DNA of 64,000 bases. Source: Hyaloscypha bicolor E. Its lineage: Eukaryota; Ascomycota; Leotiomycetes; Helotiales; Hyaloscyphaceae. A program made the position numbers and the translations under genes. Positions 1 to 13,471 of the stretch are shown here, one piece after another. Under the pieces are notes generated by a model that worked only from the letters and a program-made list of their open reading frames with translations, did not search any database and was not told the origin of the DNA. The DNA is taken from NCBI RefSeq assembly GCF_002865645.1, contig NW_020194628.1, positions 1 to 64,000 of the forward strand, read 5' to 3'. The stretch's first letter is position 1, and the number at the start of each line of letters is the position of its first letter.

Positions 1-95
1 CCTAACCCTAACCCTAACCCTAACCCTAACCCTAACCCTAACCCTAACCCTAACCCTAACCCTAACCCTAACCCTAACCCTAACCCTAACCCTAA
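1..95. repeat. Telomere, (CCCTAA)n
   Basis: About 16 uninterrupted CCCTAA units start at base 1 and end at CCTAAG near 95. CCCTAA reading inward from the left end is the C-rich strand of a TTAGGG telomere, as in most filamentous fungi. No degenerate units follow; sequence changes abruptly to the AT-rich subtelomere. Confidence 0.98.
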
Positions 96-3000
96 GCCAC
101 TCTAATAATTAAGTAAAAAGTTAATAAATTATATCAAGTTTATACTTTATTACTATAATAAATAAAACAAATTAATATAAAATATAATACTAAATATTAG
201 ATTCTATAAAGTATTTGGCAAGTAAAACGGCCTTAAAATACTAGTAAATTACTAATGTTTCTCTACTAAGTTATTAGATTTTATCTAGATACTTAACCTA
301 TTATTATGCCTGGTATAAGAGGTCTAGAGCTACCGAAATCACTGCCAAATTAGTATTAAATAGGGCAAGGGTAGCTATATATTTTATAAATATCTGAGAT
401 AATATATAATACTTTATATTTCCTAGTATTATAAACTCCCAGTTTAATATATGCTAGTATTTCCTTAATAATTCGGGAAGGGCCTTGTTATTATTATTAG
501 GAGGCTCGTAATTAAAAATATCCCGTTCCTTATTATACTTATAACTATTCTTAACCCTAAAGTCTGCCTTAAATTATTACTACTCGTAATATTACTCTAT
601 TATAAAAGTATTAGTTTGGGATATGAAATACTTTAATAGCTAATTATAGGCAGGCTAATATTATAAGAGGAAGTTAATTATAGTTAGTAATAAGAAATTA
701 ATACTAAGAACTATATCTTATCTTATTTATAATTAGGCCAGGTAATAGTAATAAACCCATATCTAAAGAGGTATATAATTACTATTATACTAAATAAACT
801 TGGTTATAGTTAGGCGAGAAAATAGCTAGTAAGTTACTATAAAGTATCTACTAATTAGTATATGAAACTTTTACTATTTAATCCTACTAATATAATATTT
901 CATAATCTAATAGGTATAAAAGCTTAGGATATAAAATACCCGATCTTCCTAGCCTTTATAGTCTATTTCCCCAAAGCCCTATATATACTCTAGAAGATCT
1001 TAAATATATTTAGTCTTAGTCTATTATATATCTATTATTAAAATAAACTACTTCTAATTATTAATAAAATACTCCCGAAAAGATACCTAATAAAACGTGA
1101 TTTCTCCTTTATTTGCCTTTTCCTTAAACTCTAGTTTAATTATATCCTTAATAATAAAGAATATATTTATCTAATAAGTTTACATAATTATAATAAGAAA
1201 ATATAACTAGATATATTACAAGTATTAAGGATTATTCTTATAAAGCTCTAGCTAGTAATCTGCTACCTTAATATATACTAGGCCTTTCTTAGATATAATA
1301 ACCTCTTTCTAATTCTTGTAATATTTGTCCCGGATTATATTACTAGTATATATAATTTCGTTAGAGAATTAGTTATAAAAAGCTAAGTAATCCCAATTAA
1401 TTCGGTTAAGGTACTAACTATATCTATAAGTAGAAATACCCTCTTAGATACTTATTCCAAAAAGAGCCTTTCCCAAATATTAAAATATTATTTTCCAGAG
1501 ATATTAAAATGATTTTGGACTTATAAAGACTAGTCCTATATTAAAAGTAAAAGGCAGTGCTATAAGAAGCATAATTAAAACTTTATATTACTTATAAGAT
1601 ATACCAAGTACTAGATTTATAATAGATATTTACTTAAAGGCTACTAAATATTTGAGAATATTTAGAGAAATAAAATTAATTTAATATTTAGTTAGTAACT
1701 TCTAAAAAGGTTAGTAATTAGTAGTAATTAGCTAGTAATTCGAGCCCTAATTACTAGCTTCTTTTAAGTAAGCTTTTAACTTATTAATAAAAGTAAAAGA
1801 AAGATAATACTCTTTATAGATACTAAAGAAATAATATATAGTAAATATAAGTATATAAAATAGGCAAAAACGCCCTATAAAATAGATATTTCATATTCTT
1901 TTAAAAGTCTTTATAGTATTCTTGCTATATACCCGAATTATCTTATTAATATTTGGATCCCGGGCTAGTTCCTCCAAGAACTTATTAGTTAAAGGCTTGT
2001 AATTTGCTATATTATATACCTCCTTAAAGTTATTATATACCTGCGAGTATACCTAGCCTTAGTAATACTTATAGTAATATCGGGAAATTACTAGTATTAT
2101 ATTAGTAATATCTCAGAGTATAGTAGTTATATAAAAGATAGGCTTTATAGACTTTCTATACTTACCTAAGTTAGCCTATTTAGTAAAAGCCTTAAGATAA
2201 TAGGTATAAAAAAAGTATATAATTAGGACATATCTATTAGTATTAAGTAGCTATTCAAGTAATACAAATTAGATTAAAATAGTTTCTTTTACTAAATTAG
2301 TATAAATTCGGGACTAATCCAGTTTTAAAAAGTTAAGAACTAGAAATAATACAGAAATAAAAGCATTTCATATCTCTAATAAGATATTAGCCTTAAAGTT
2401 AAGTTTAGTATTCTTATTTAAAAAGTAAATACAAGCATTATAATATAGCTTATTACTATAAAGAAGAAGTTACTAAATAATATTATACTAAATTACTTAT
2501 AGTATATGATCTTAAATTATATAATAAAGAAATATTACCTTAGCTTAAATATTATTATTATATATAGAACTAATATTCTCTTATTAGTATATCTCGGCTT
2601 TGAGTTTGGTATATTTCTAATTAAAAAAGATATACTAATAACTTATTAGTAAAATGTTATAAAATATGGCTAGTAAAAGAATCTTATTAAACTAATATTA
2701 AAGAATAGAAAATAGGGCACTACTACCATATCTAGGAAATATAGTCTTTTTTATAGGGTCCTATATAAAAGAAAAGAAAATATAAATATAAATATTCTTA
2801 TAACTAATTATATAACCAAAGTAATAGTAAGATATCTTATAAAAGACTATTTTCTGGATCTTGGGCCAGTTAGGATTTATTATAGAATTAGTAATATTTA
2901 TATATAAATATATAGAAATAGAGATATTTTATTAAAAACAAGAATATAAGTTAACTTGAATTCCTTATTAGGTAAAAGAAAGACAATTAGTATACCTATA

Positions 3001-4980
3001 AAAGCTATTAATATTATATTATCTTAAATCTTTATGGCAGTTTATCTAAGAGCAAAATATATATAAATACAAGTAATAGTCTGGAATATTAGCTACTAGT
3101 TTAGTATTATTTTCATTATAATTTACCTGTAATATATTAAAGTTAAGCTCATAAAAGGTACTATTATCTAAATTATTATTATTATTATTTATAACCTAGT
3201 TATTAGGTAAATAGTTATTATTATTATTTATAGTAAGACTAGTAAATATAGCTTGCTAGTTAATATCCCTAATTACTATATATTCTTACTAGTTTATTAT
3301 TTGCTCTAGATATAATAGTTTATTATTTTATTTACTAAGACTATAATTTAAAAGAAAATCGCAGTATTATGAAAATATAATATATTATTTAGTAAAATAA
3401 AAGAGATCTTATTTATTATTAGACTCAATATACTACTTATTTATATATTCTTAGAAATTAAATAAATAATAAGCTAGCTCCAAAACATAGTTAATTAGTA
3501 GCCCATTAGGTCTAGTAATCTCGGCTTATAATTAAACTTCTAATTCCGCCTTATTCTTACTATTACTCTCACTCTTATTCTTAGTCTTAGTATCCTTATT
3601 ATTAATAATTTAGTTATTCTCGGTATTATTATTATTCTTATTAATACTATTATTATTATTTAAATAAGATATATTAGGAGTCTTTTCGGGAATAAAGTCG
3701 GAATTATTACTATTATTATTATTACTGCCTAGAAGTAGTTAGTCCAGGAAATACCTAAGACTAGGCTAATTACTATTCGCGAAAAAGGAAATATTTGCCT
3801 GCAATTTGCCATATAGCTCCTGGCTATTAGGCTCCGTTTTACTATTATATTCTAGAGAACTATTATTAAAATCATTAATACTATAATTACTATTATCTAG
3901 GATTATACTATATAATAAAAGATTATGACTTGGTAAGAGATTTCTATTCTGGTCTCATAAATTTGGAGATTCCAGATTAGTACCCTAGTAAATAGTTAGT
4001 ATTTAGAGAATAGATTATTAACTTTCTTAAAATTAACTAATAGATTCTAATTCCTTATTACTTATATATTACAAATACCTAATCCTATAGGCCTTACCAA
4101 ATTCATAGCTTATTTATATAGCAGGCTCTATAAAATATATATATATCTGCCCCTTATTTCTCGGTTATAAGTATCTAGGAGATTCGTATTTATAGTGGAT
4201 TTACGGGAATATAATTATTAATTTAGTAATAATTAGCTAGAAAGCCACTATATTTTCGGAAGAATTATGAGATAGGGTAGTACTTATAATACTTGGGCTC
4301 AAGTAAAAAGTCTTTTAGGTCTTGCTAAGGATCTCTTAGGTCTCTTTATAATATCTACTATTAGGTAATTATTATTTAATATTTTGTTCTCGGATTCTCG
4401 CAGATAAGCGAGTAGTAATTTCTTATTTAGTTAGTAATAACTTGGTACTTTGCCCTCGAATTCTAGCAGATTTGCGAATAGCAGGCTCTTATATTATATA
4501 AGGCAGGCCTATACTCTATAATAAAAGTCCTATAAAATTAGATATAGATCTTTAATATCTAGTTAATAATTCTTATATATTTCGAGGTTAAATTAATAGT
4601 ATTTAGAAGCCGAGTAGCTCTATACTTAAAGTACTTATAGTATTTAAATATTCTTAGATATAGTAAGAAAGCAATATATATAAAGAGTTAGGCTACTATA
4701 TAATTAGAGTTAAAGAGGTTAATATATCTAAGAAAAGAGGTTATAAAAAAGGAGGAGGTTATTAAGGAGGAAGTTATTAAGAAAAAGGTTATTAAGGAAA
4801 AGATTACTAAATAGTATTTAAAGAAGCTAGGAAAAGGCATATATTAGTTATTAAATCTATAATAAATAGAAAGAGCTTAAGGAAATACAAGTAAGTAAAT
4901 AATAACCTATTAAATTAGGATCTAGAACTTATTAATACTTTTCCCGCTAATATACTTATCTAGCTATATTGCTTTTGCGC
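96..4980 (-). pseudogene. RIP-destroyed long coding frame abutting the telomere, unidentified
   Basis: No intact ORF exists, but one minus-strand frame (codon first bases at multiples of 3) reads as protein for about 4.9 kb if TAA/TAG are taken as former Gln. Coding-like segments lie far apart in that same frame: a Pro-Gln pentapeptide repeat (about 4752-4811), two copies of an R-x-SARIR-x-Q motif (about 4395-4485), an Asn/Lys/Ser-rich stretch (about 3540-3690), a possible Cys/His pair in CSxxNCHKD (about 3027-3057), a charged segment reading FLEELARDP (about 1950-1980), and NKERDIFNYEPP (about 500-535). The frame stays open in this sense to the telomere junction, where EWLRVRV is read into the repeats. 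The product is not recognised. A telomere-linked RecQ helicase is common at this position in fungi, but no helicase motif was found. TGA is rare in every frame because TpG is depleted, so its absence is weak evidence. True start and end are unknown. Confidence 0.5.
4752..4811 (-). repeat. 15-bp minisatellite (about 4 units) encoding a Pro-Gln pentad
   Basis: The core GGTTATTAA recurs at 4757, 4772 and 4787, with a diverged copy at 4802, giving a 15-bp period. On the minus strand each unit reads as a pentapeptide of the type P-Q-Q-P-x once TAA is read as CAA. It lies near the 5' end of the minus-strand ghost gene. Confidence 0.7.
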
Positions 4981-5082
4981 CTTATTTCTTTCTTTTCTTC
5001 TTTACTTTTCTTTAGGCAAGGTATTCTTAGAGAATTAGATTTAGAAATAAAAGATTAAAATCCGGTAATAATTTACTAAGAG

Positions 5083-6023
5083 TTCGGAAGTAAAAGGCTA
5101 TTAAAGAATTAGCTTATTTAGGAATAATATCTAAAAAAATTATTATTAATTATACTAAGAATAAAAGGGGTTTAGATTTAGGAAATATTTCTAGCCTTAA
5201 TTTCTAAATAAGTTCCAAACTCTTAGTAATAAATTTATTATATATATTATAATATATTAAATCTTAAAATATATACTTTCTATTATAATATATATAATTA
5301 ATTTAGTACTTAATTCGTAGCCTTTTAGGGCCTTAAACTAATATAAAGAAAGTTATTAATAATATAATATTAGTTTTATTAAAATATATATATTACGTGT
5401 ATTATGCTTTTTTGGCTCTTAATATATATACTCTTATTATAAAATCGCAATTAATCTACTATATAACTAATATATAATATATAACTATAACCTTTTAAAA
5501 ACCTAGTAATATGTAATTATTTTAGTACCTAACTTATAGCTATTTGCCTATTATTTATTAAGTTATTACTAATATTACGTGTATTATGCTTTTTCGGCTC
5601 TTAATACATATACTCTTATTATAAAATCACGATTAATCTACTATATAACTAATATATAATATATAGCTATAACCTTTTAAAAACCTAGTAATATATAATT
5701 ATTTTAGTACCTAACTTATAATTATTTGCCTATTATTTATTAAGTTATTACTAATATTATATATATTATACTTTTTCGGCTCTTAATATATATATTCTCG
5801 CTATAAAATCACGATTAATCTATTATATAACTAATACGTAATATATAGCTATAATCTTTTAAAAACCTAGTAATACGTAATTATTTTGGTACCTAACTTA
5901 TAGCTATTTGCCCGTTATTTAATATCGAGTTATTAACTATATGATTTTAGTAAGGGAGCTTCTCGCTAATATATGTTTTTCAAAACTGCCTCGCTTATAT
6001 GCCTGCTTTTCAGGTATTTGACT
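5083..6023. repeat. 941-bp direct repeat R1
   Basis: This block aligns with 13472-14412 at a constant offset of 8,389 bp, with no net insertion or deletion from the TTCGG start to the TTTGACT end. Differences are mostly C/T or G/A. It contains three 182-bp tandem units and a non-tandem tail. The ends are not TG...CA and no convincing target duplication flanks the pair, so an LTR identity is not supported. A duplicated upstream region of a subtelomeric gene family fits better, because the plus-strand ghost gene appears to start at 5999 inside the repeat. Confidence 0.92.
5392..5937. repeat. Three 182-bp tandem units within R1
   Basis: The ATTACGTG/ATTATATA unit start recurs at 5392, 5574 and 5756, an exact 182-bp period. 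Each unit carries CTCTTAATA...ATAAAATC and TTTTAAAAACCTAGTAATA motifs. The third unit grades into the unique tail after CCCGTTATTTAATA. Confidence 0.92.
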
Positions 6024-9000
6024 ATTACTATTAATTAACTTAATCTCATATTTATATAACTACTACTACTCTTATTATTATAACAAGAAAAAGCCAAACT
6101 CGGTATTATCTTATTTATTTTACTTTAACTATACTTTATCTTATAATATTAATTATAAACTGCCCGCCAGACTCGCATCTATCTACTCTTTCTTAAATAC
6201 TTATTCTATGGCTCTTTAACTCAATTAAGCCATAGCCACTGCTTTCCTTTAATATAACTACTACTACTGCTATTACTATTCTAATACCTTTCTATAAACC
6301 CTAGTTCTTTATAAATTAGCCAGAGTACCTTATATATATATAAAATAAATAACCCGGGAAGTATAAGCTATAAATAATTACACTTCCTTCCCTTCTCTAC
6401 TACCCGGTATACCTCTTTGCCAAGTCCGCATTAGTAGTACTACCCGCTCTCACTAAGCTATAGTTTTAATTACTACTCCCGATATTTCTCTATACTACTG
6501 CCAGTATCCTTAGTAGCCAAGTAGTCCTAATATAAGTGTGGTCTCTTATTATTATCCCTATAAATTAGTTAGTAGTAAATATAGTACCGCTATAACTCGT
6601 TTATAAACCGGATTAACTTCTGGCCCTTTTTAACTTTTTACTACAAATACTAGATAATAACTATATTACTACTACTACTCCTATTACTAACCCTGCCCTT
6701 CTTGCCTTCTTGTATTTGCCTAGTCTTTACTTAATACTAGTTATAGAGAATACTATTTATAGTAATATAACTAGACTCTTCCTTGTCTCTATTAAACTCC
6801 TGTATAAGTACCTTCCGTTAGTATATAGTACTCTTAAGAAACTAATTAAGAGCTATCTCGTCTTAATATTTAATAGAATATATACTTATAATATTATAAT
6901 TACTACTAATACTATTACTACTACTACTACTTATAATAATAATAGAATCGCTTACTTTACTACTTCTTCTCTTATATTTAGACTACTATATAAAACTCGT
7001 AATCTTATATAGGCAACTAATATATACTATATAAATAATATTAGTAATATTTACTCTAGTCCCAAGTATACTAGTAGCTAGAATCCACCCTCTATTACTA
7101 CTACTCTATACCTATTCTCGCAGTACTTGTACCTTTTCTTTAGACCTAGTATTATAAAATGGGAATCCAAATGCCTCTTATAACGCCTTCCCGGCTATAT
7201 AGCTCTATACGTAAATTACTCCCCGCTTTACTAGTAGTAGTAGTAGTAACGGAATTAAATCATATATATATTTAACTAGTAAAATATCTCTAATATCTAT
7301 TATATAATATTATATTATCTGTTATATTATACTTTGTCTAAAGAGTAAAGCATATTAAATTAAGAGCTACTCTCGCAAGATATACTTAAGCAAGACAAGT
7401 AGTATAGCCATAAGATATATAAATAGGTAATCGAGGTATTATAATTACTATAGATCCCGTAACTTCCGCCGGTATAATATATCTATAAGTATAATATAAT
7501 ACTTATTAAAGAATATATATAAGAGCTATCTATAGAGCTCGAGCCCTTTAGTAAAATATAAGAACTCGCCTTATATAGCTCGGTTAGTACTTATAATAAT
7601 TAGCTAGAGTAATGTCTTAATAAACTCTATATAAGTTCATTTCTTATATATTAAGCTACTACTTCTACTATTACTACTACTATTACTAACCTTATTTATA
7701 TACGAGACTAGATTATTTACTAAAGCTATAAATGGCACGATAACAATTATGGTTTGGTTTATAGCTATAGCCGCAAGCGAGAAGAATAAAACCGTCTTGC
7801 TATTATTAATAAGTAGTATAATAATTAATATATATGTCTTATGGGCTAGCTAATATACTAGTTCTAGTACTACTACTTGCTCTTTAGACTAGAGTTATAT
7901 AGTAGGGCCATATATCCGCCGGAGCCCTTTAAGTACTTACTACTTAGTAGTAGTAGTAGTAGTAGCCATACTACTCAAACTCTAACTACTCCTCTTATAC
8001 TTTACTCGAGCTAGCTAAAGTTATTAACTTGCTTCCCGGCTATACTTGGTTCGCCCTGCTACTGCCACTGCCTCCTAGTCTAGTTAGACCTTAAAGAATA
8101 CATACTATGCCCTTAATACTTATATATATATATTAACTAAGTCTGGCCCCAGGAAATTTATAAATACTCTATTAATAGTATAGTACCTCTATATTATGCC
8201 TTGCCTATAGGCCGACTACCGGACCAGAATATAATTAAGTATATTTAATTCCACTTCCATATTATCCTTACTCTCTATAAACTTATTGCCCTCTCTCATA
8301 TCTTCTTTCTAATCCCATATCTTAACTACCTTGCCAAGATACTTATTAGTAATAGTAATAGTAACCTAATGCCATATATAAATAGTTAAGTATATTTCAA
8401 GATACTTTACTATTACTACTACTAATACTATACTTAACTAATAACCTGCCTATAGCCTATACTTATCTATAAATAAGTAATTCTATTTCTTTTGCCTAAT
8501 AACCTGCGAGAATAGGTATATATAAATTAGATACTATACTAGAATCTGACTTAGTAATAGTAACAGATAATATAATACGTATTCTATTATACTATACCGC
8601 TTCTATAACTTATTATACTTGGTCAGAAATACTATCCGGCCATTAATTATATATATGTTCTATATAAAGAAGATACTATTAATAACCTTAATTAAGCCGA
8701 GCTCTGGCCCTCGTACGGGCTAGCCACTAGTAATATATATTACTACTATTAAGAGCTATAAGAATTGCTGCTTATAATTAAGATATACTAACTTTCATAT
8801 ATTAATCTATTCTCGTTAACTACTATGGCTACTACTATTGCTATTACTACTACTATGGTCGCCTATAAGTTTCTACTCGGGGGCGTCTATAAGTATTCGC
8901 TAGTATAAGAACTACTAGTTCCTCTTATAAATCTCCTAGTTCTCGGGATAATTAATAAAGCTGAGATTATTCCATTAAGAGTTTTATACTAAACCCATAT

Positions 9001-12000
9001 AATTAATTACTAGTGGCAGTAGCACATCTAATACGTACTAGTAGAAGAGTAGCTTAAATAAGATTTCTTCTAATTCCCGGGTTACCTCTTGCCATATAAT
9101 TCGAATCTTTACTATTACTATTCCTATACCCTAATAATATATAATCTAGTAGTTATTAGACCAAAAGATATTTAACGGAGAGTAGTAAAGCTTATTAATA
9201 GCCTTTCTATAAGTAAGTTAAGTTAGAATACTTAATACTGGCGAGAATAACCCTTTATATAAATACTACTAATAGATCTCTACTACTCGTACTCGTACTA
9301 ACTCGACCTCTATATGGCTATATAATCCAAGCTCCGGCTATACTTATAGTAGTAATATAACTTCAAGTAATAGTAGTTATATTATCTAAAGAACTTATAT
9401 AAGAATTAGTATATAATCAAATACTGGCCGAAATGCCTTTATTAATAGGTTAATGCCATATATAGCTAAGAAATATATTAATAGCGACTTATATAATGAG
9501 ACCCGACTTATATCTTGTATTATAATACTTATAATTAAGCCTATAATAGCTATATTAAGTTCTGGATTAGTATTATCTGCCACTACTACTACTACTACTA
9601 CTATTACTACTATTCCTTGCTTTTCTCTCTCTTTGAGTAAATCATATAGATTATCTATATACTACTACTACTTTTTAGTATACCTTACCCCTGTCTCGGT
9701 CTTATTCTCCTAACTATCCTCGAGTAATATCTATATTATATAGTATAAGAATAACTACTACTACTAGCTATATCTAACTAGTATCTGGTTATTTGGCCTC
9801 TCAAATAGGTTCTGGCTTATAGCTTCATTTTTTGGTAATACTTATTACTTGAGAATATCCTTATAATTAATAGCCTAAAGTATATTAAGATAGCAGTCGA
9901 GAATCCGGTTCTATAATTCTAATACCTGAACTAACTACTACTCTTTTGAGTCAGGTAGTTTTATAAATTCGGTAGTAGTAATAAGACTATATTTGGATTA
10001 TAAGAGACTAGTATTCTAATTCGTATATTATAACCATAAGTCAAGTTCTACTACTACTAGCTTTTGGTTTAAAACTAGTTATTATTCTTTGACTTCCTTA
10101 TTCTACTTTATAACTTCTTTCTTAATTTCCTCGTCTTTACCTGTATTACTACTACTACTACTACTATTACTACTACTTTTATCTCTATTACTTACTATAT
10201 ATTACGAGATTAGGGGATATATACCTAACTTCTTTATTCTTATCTATAACCTAATATTATATCCTCTTCTTTTCTATTCATATTTGGAATTATATAAGAT
10301 TAAAGATCTCTATATTCTTTATATATTTCTTATTATACTTCTTATTTATATATTTATATATAGCCTTCTAATTTTAAGTCAAAAAGTTATAGTCTTAATA
10401 CTAGTATTTATTAATAACTAGGAGAACTAGTTATAGAGCAGATCTAGCTAGTAGTAGTAATATACTTTAATAGTTATATAGCTATTACTATTATTTAATA
10501 TATTCCTTAACTTGCTTTTAAAGCTCTCTCTTTACCTAGTACTTATTATATAAATAGTAGCTTACTGCTCCTGGACTAAGTACTTACTAATAGCTAGTAC
10601 TATAATAAATAAGTACGTAGTACTTATTATTTAATATAAGCTACGGCTTTAGTACTTTAGGTAATAGAAGTAGTAGTTATATTAGTTAGTTTAGTATTTT
10701 AATTTTACTTAAATAAGTTAAATTCTAGTATATTTTAAACTAATTCAATTTTATAATACTAGTACTATTACTACTATAATTAGTTAGTACCTAATAACAT
10801 ATTTACTACTCTTACTACTACTATAATTAGTTAGTACCTAATAATAATATATTTGCTACTCTTACTATTACTACTTTACCTTTTCTTGCCTAATTCACTT
10901 TTTGAATTTAATTCACTTCCTAGATTTCTTATATATTTACTAAAGCCTCTGCTACTTCCTTATATATCCTACTTCTACTACTAATATTCCTTTCTATAAG
11001 ATAACCTTGACTCTTCCTTTTACTCTTGCTATTACTATTTCTTTAATCTTTGTAATTATAACTCCTTTTATCTCTACTATTACTACTGCTTTTGTATTTC
11101 TTATATATATATAAGTTACTTCCTTTATTCCTTATTTCCTTCTTACTACTATTCGTATTCAAATTATTATATTACCTTTGGATTATTATATTTCCTTTAT
11201 ACTACCTCTCACTTTTATATTATTACCTTTCCTTTAGATTATTATATTTCCTTCCTATTATTACTTTACTACTTGCCTTTAAGTTATTATATCTCTATCC
11301 TATTACTACTTGTATTTGTATTATTATATTTTAGTTAGATTATTTATTATATTTCATATTTCCTTTCTATTACTACTTGTATTTATATTAGTATATTTTA
11401 TTCGGATTACTTATTATATTTCCTTCCTACTACTACTTACTTTTAATTAAGCATTTGCTACTAATATTACTACTTACTAGTATATTAAATTAAGTAGCCA
11501 CTACTACTTCTTTATTATATTGAACCCTAATAATCTTAGCGGCTTTATTTAACTACCTATACTAATAGATTTTGCCCCTGAGCCTGTTCTGCCACTACCA
11601 GATTTTAACTGCCTTACTACCCTTGGCCTTAATCTTACTAGTAATAATATAATTACTACTAATAATATTAAAAAGGCAAAGAAGCATACTATTAAGTATT
11701 AATATAAAGCTATACTTATCCGCTTCCCTACTACTACTATTGCCTTTCCTAGTATAGGTCAAGTTAATATAGCTTATAACTACTTCCTCGATAGTATTAC
11801 TAATATTTGCTCTACTACTCGTATTTGGCAAAACTAGTATTATAATGTCTTCTTCCCGGAGTATGCTCCTGATAATCCGTAAGTCTTCTAGCTAGCCCCT
11901 GCCACTCCCTCTATTACTCCCGGATCTGGCCCCTCTACTATTTCCGGATCTGGTATATCTACTACTCCCAGATCTGGCCTATCTGCTACTACTAGATCTT

Positions 12001-12749
12001 CTCGCCCTGCCTCTGCCTCTGCCAGCTAGACTACTTATTCTACCGGCTATAGATACTATACTTGCTCCATATCCCATACTACTAATAGCGAACCTATTAC
12101 TAGTAGTCCTTATCCCTTCCGCTACTAGTACTACTAATATGGCAACCATTCTACTAGTTCCTCCGGCCCCCCTTCCCGTTATCCTGCTATCTCTACTACT
12201 ACCGGATCTGGATTTTCCCCTGCCAGTAGCACTTATAAAGAACTGATTAAATTGAGCTCTGGTTCTAGTAGTAATAATAATAATAAACCCATAAGTTTTA
12301 ATTCTAATAATGAGAGTTATAGCAATAATAATAATAAGAAGGAGAATAATCCACTACTAATACTATCTCGAGAACCTCGTCTATATAGTAGTGCCTTGTC
12401 TAGTAGCTCTCGTAATACTTGCGGTAGTAGTGGCTTTTATAGTACTTGCGGCAGTAGCTCTCGTGGTTATTACGGTAGTAGTAGTAGTACTTAATATAGT
12501 AACAGAATACGCTATATGCCTATTCCTAATCCTATTACTAATAACAGGATTATTATTAGTATATGGCATAATACCACTAGTAACCCTCCTAATACTATTA
12601 CTACCGGTTTCAATTACTGCGGCCATATCTTTTATTATATTACTAACCGTAACCTTATTAGAAATAGTATTACTATACCCAATACCACTACTACTAACTT
12701 CCAAGATATTGATTTCCGTGGCCTATACCGGAATATGGATATAGTATAA
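5999..12749 (+). pseudogene. RIP-destroyed giant coding region, unidentified
   Basis: From an ATG at 5999 (MPAFQVFD, inside the end of repeat R1) one frame reads as protein to about 9950 if TAA/TAG are former Gln. Landmarks in this frame are KWESK near 7160, a run of five TAG plus TAA at 7232-7249 that would be a former poly-Gln, and ELWPSYGLATSN near 8699. Around 9930-9950 the coding-like frame shifts by one (frameshift or lost intron) and continues to 12749, with FFPEYAPDNP near 11850, a Pro/Ser/Thr-Gly-rich stretch (11895-12240) and a Ser/Asn-rich stretch with small Cys motifs (12252-12494). No domain is recognised. Other frames also look superficially coding because the sequence is dominated by CTA/ACT triplets, so boundaries and the single-gene interpretation are uncertain. 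Confidence 0.35.
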
Positions 12750-13471
12750 CTCCGCTTGGTAGTCGACCGGGACTTGCGCTTGCCTATATATTAGCGCCCA
12801 TAAGCGAGTAGTACTAGTACTAGTATTAGTGGGTTTTCTTTAGAGGTTTTTTTTTCGGATTAGCCTTTTTTCTGGGGAGTGGTTTGGGCAGTAGTTTAGG
12901 TAATTTGGGCAGTTTAAAGAGTACTTGTAAATTGGGTTTTCGGGTTTTGGGAGGCATTAGTAGTATTAGGAGATACCCTGGTTATTGCCACTGGCAAGCC
13001 TTGCTTTAGAAGTAGCAAAAGTGAAATTTAAAGACTTTTCTATACTTCTTCTGCTACTACTAGTAATATAAACAAGTACTAGCAGTAATTGAATTAGTGC
13101 CAGTGGTACTATTATATATTAATTATTTATGTATTTATATAATTTTACTCTTATATTTTAGGTATATATCTCTTAATATAGACTCGGCTAGTACTATATA
13201 ATTATACCTATAGCTAGAGTATAGCACCTACTAAATATAATATTTAATGTAATATATAGTATATATACTAGTAGCAGTGGCAGTAGTAGTGGTTTGCTAT
13301 ATTCTAATATATTTATAGTACCGAAATCAGGTACTTTTTAACTCCTGCAAAAATTTAAAAGTTCTCTATTATATAGTAATAGAGATGGCAGTGGCACAGA
13401 CCACTTCGCTTATATTAGCCTATATAAAAAAACTCCATTACTATATAATAGAGCACTAAATAATATTAGGA
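12750..13471. other. Intergenic stretch before repeat R2
   Basis: No coding frame is supported. About 12825-12960 is G/T-rich (GGGTTTTCTTT, GGGTTTTCGGGTTTTGGG) and less AT-rich than its flanks. About 13020-13400 returns to TA-rich sequence with scattered CAGTGGCAGT motifs. Confidence 0.5.

Noticed and set aside
96..4980. Telomere-linked RecQ helicase
   Set aside because: Expected at this position in many fungi, but no Walker A, DEAH or helicase C motif could be read in the ghost frame.
9395..9583. 62-codon minus-strand ORF
   Set aside because: Chance opening in TpG-poor sequence, opposite the plus-strand ghost frame; no domain.
12381..12744. Overlapping ORFs on both strands at 12381-12744
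   Set aside because: Composed of CTA/AGT microsatellite-like codons (poly-Leu/Val or Thr). They shadow the Ser/Asn-rich frame at 12252-12749.
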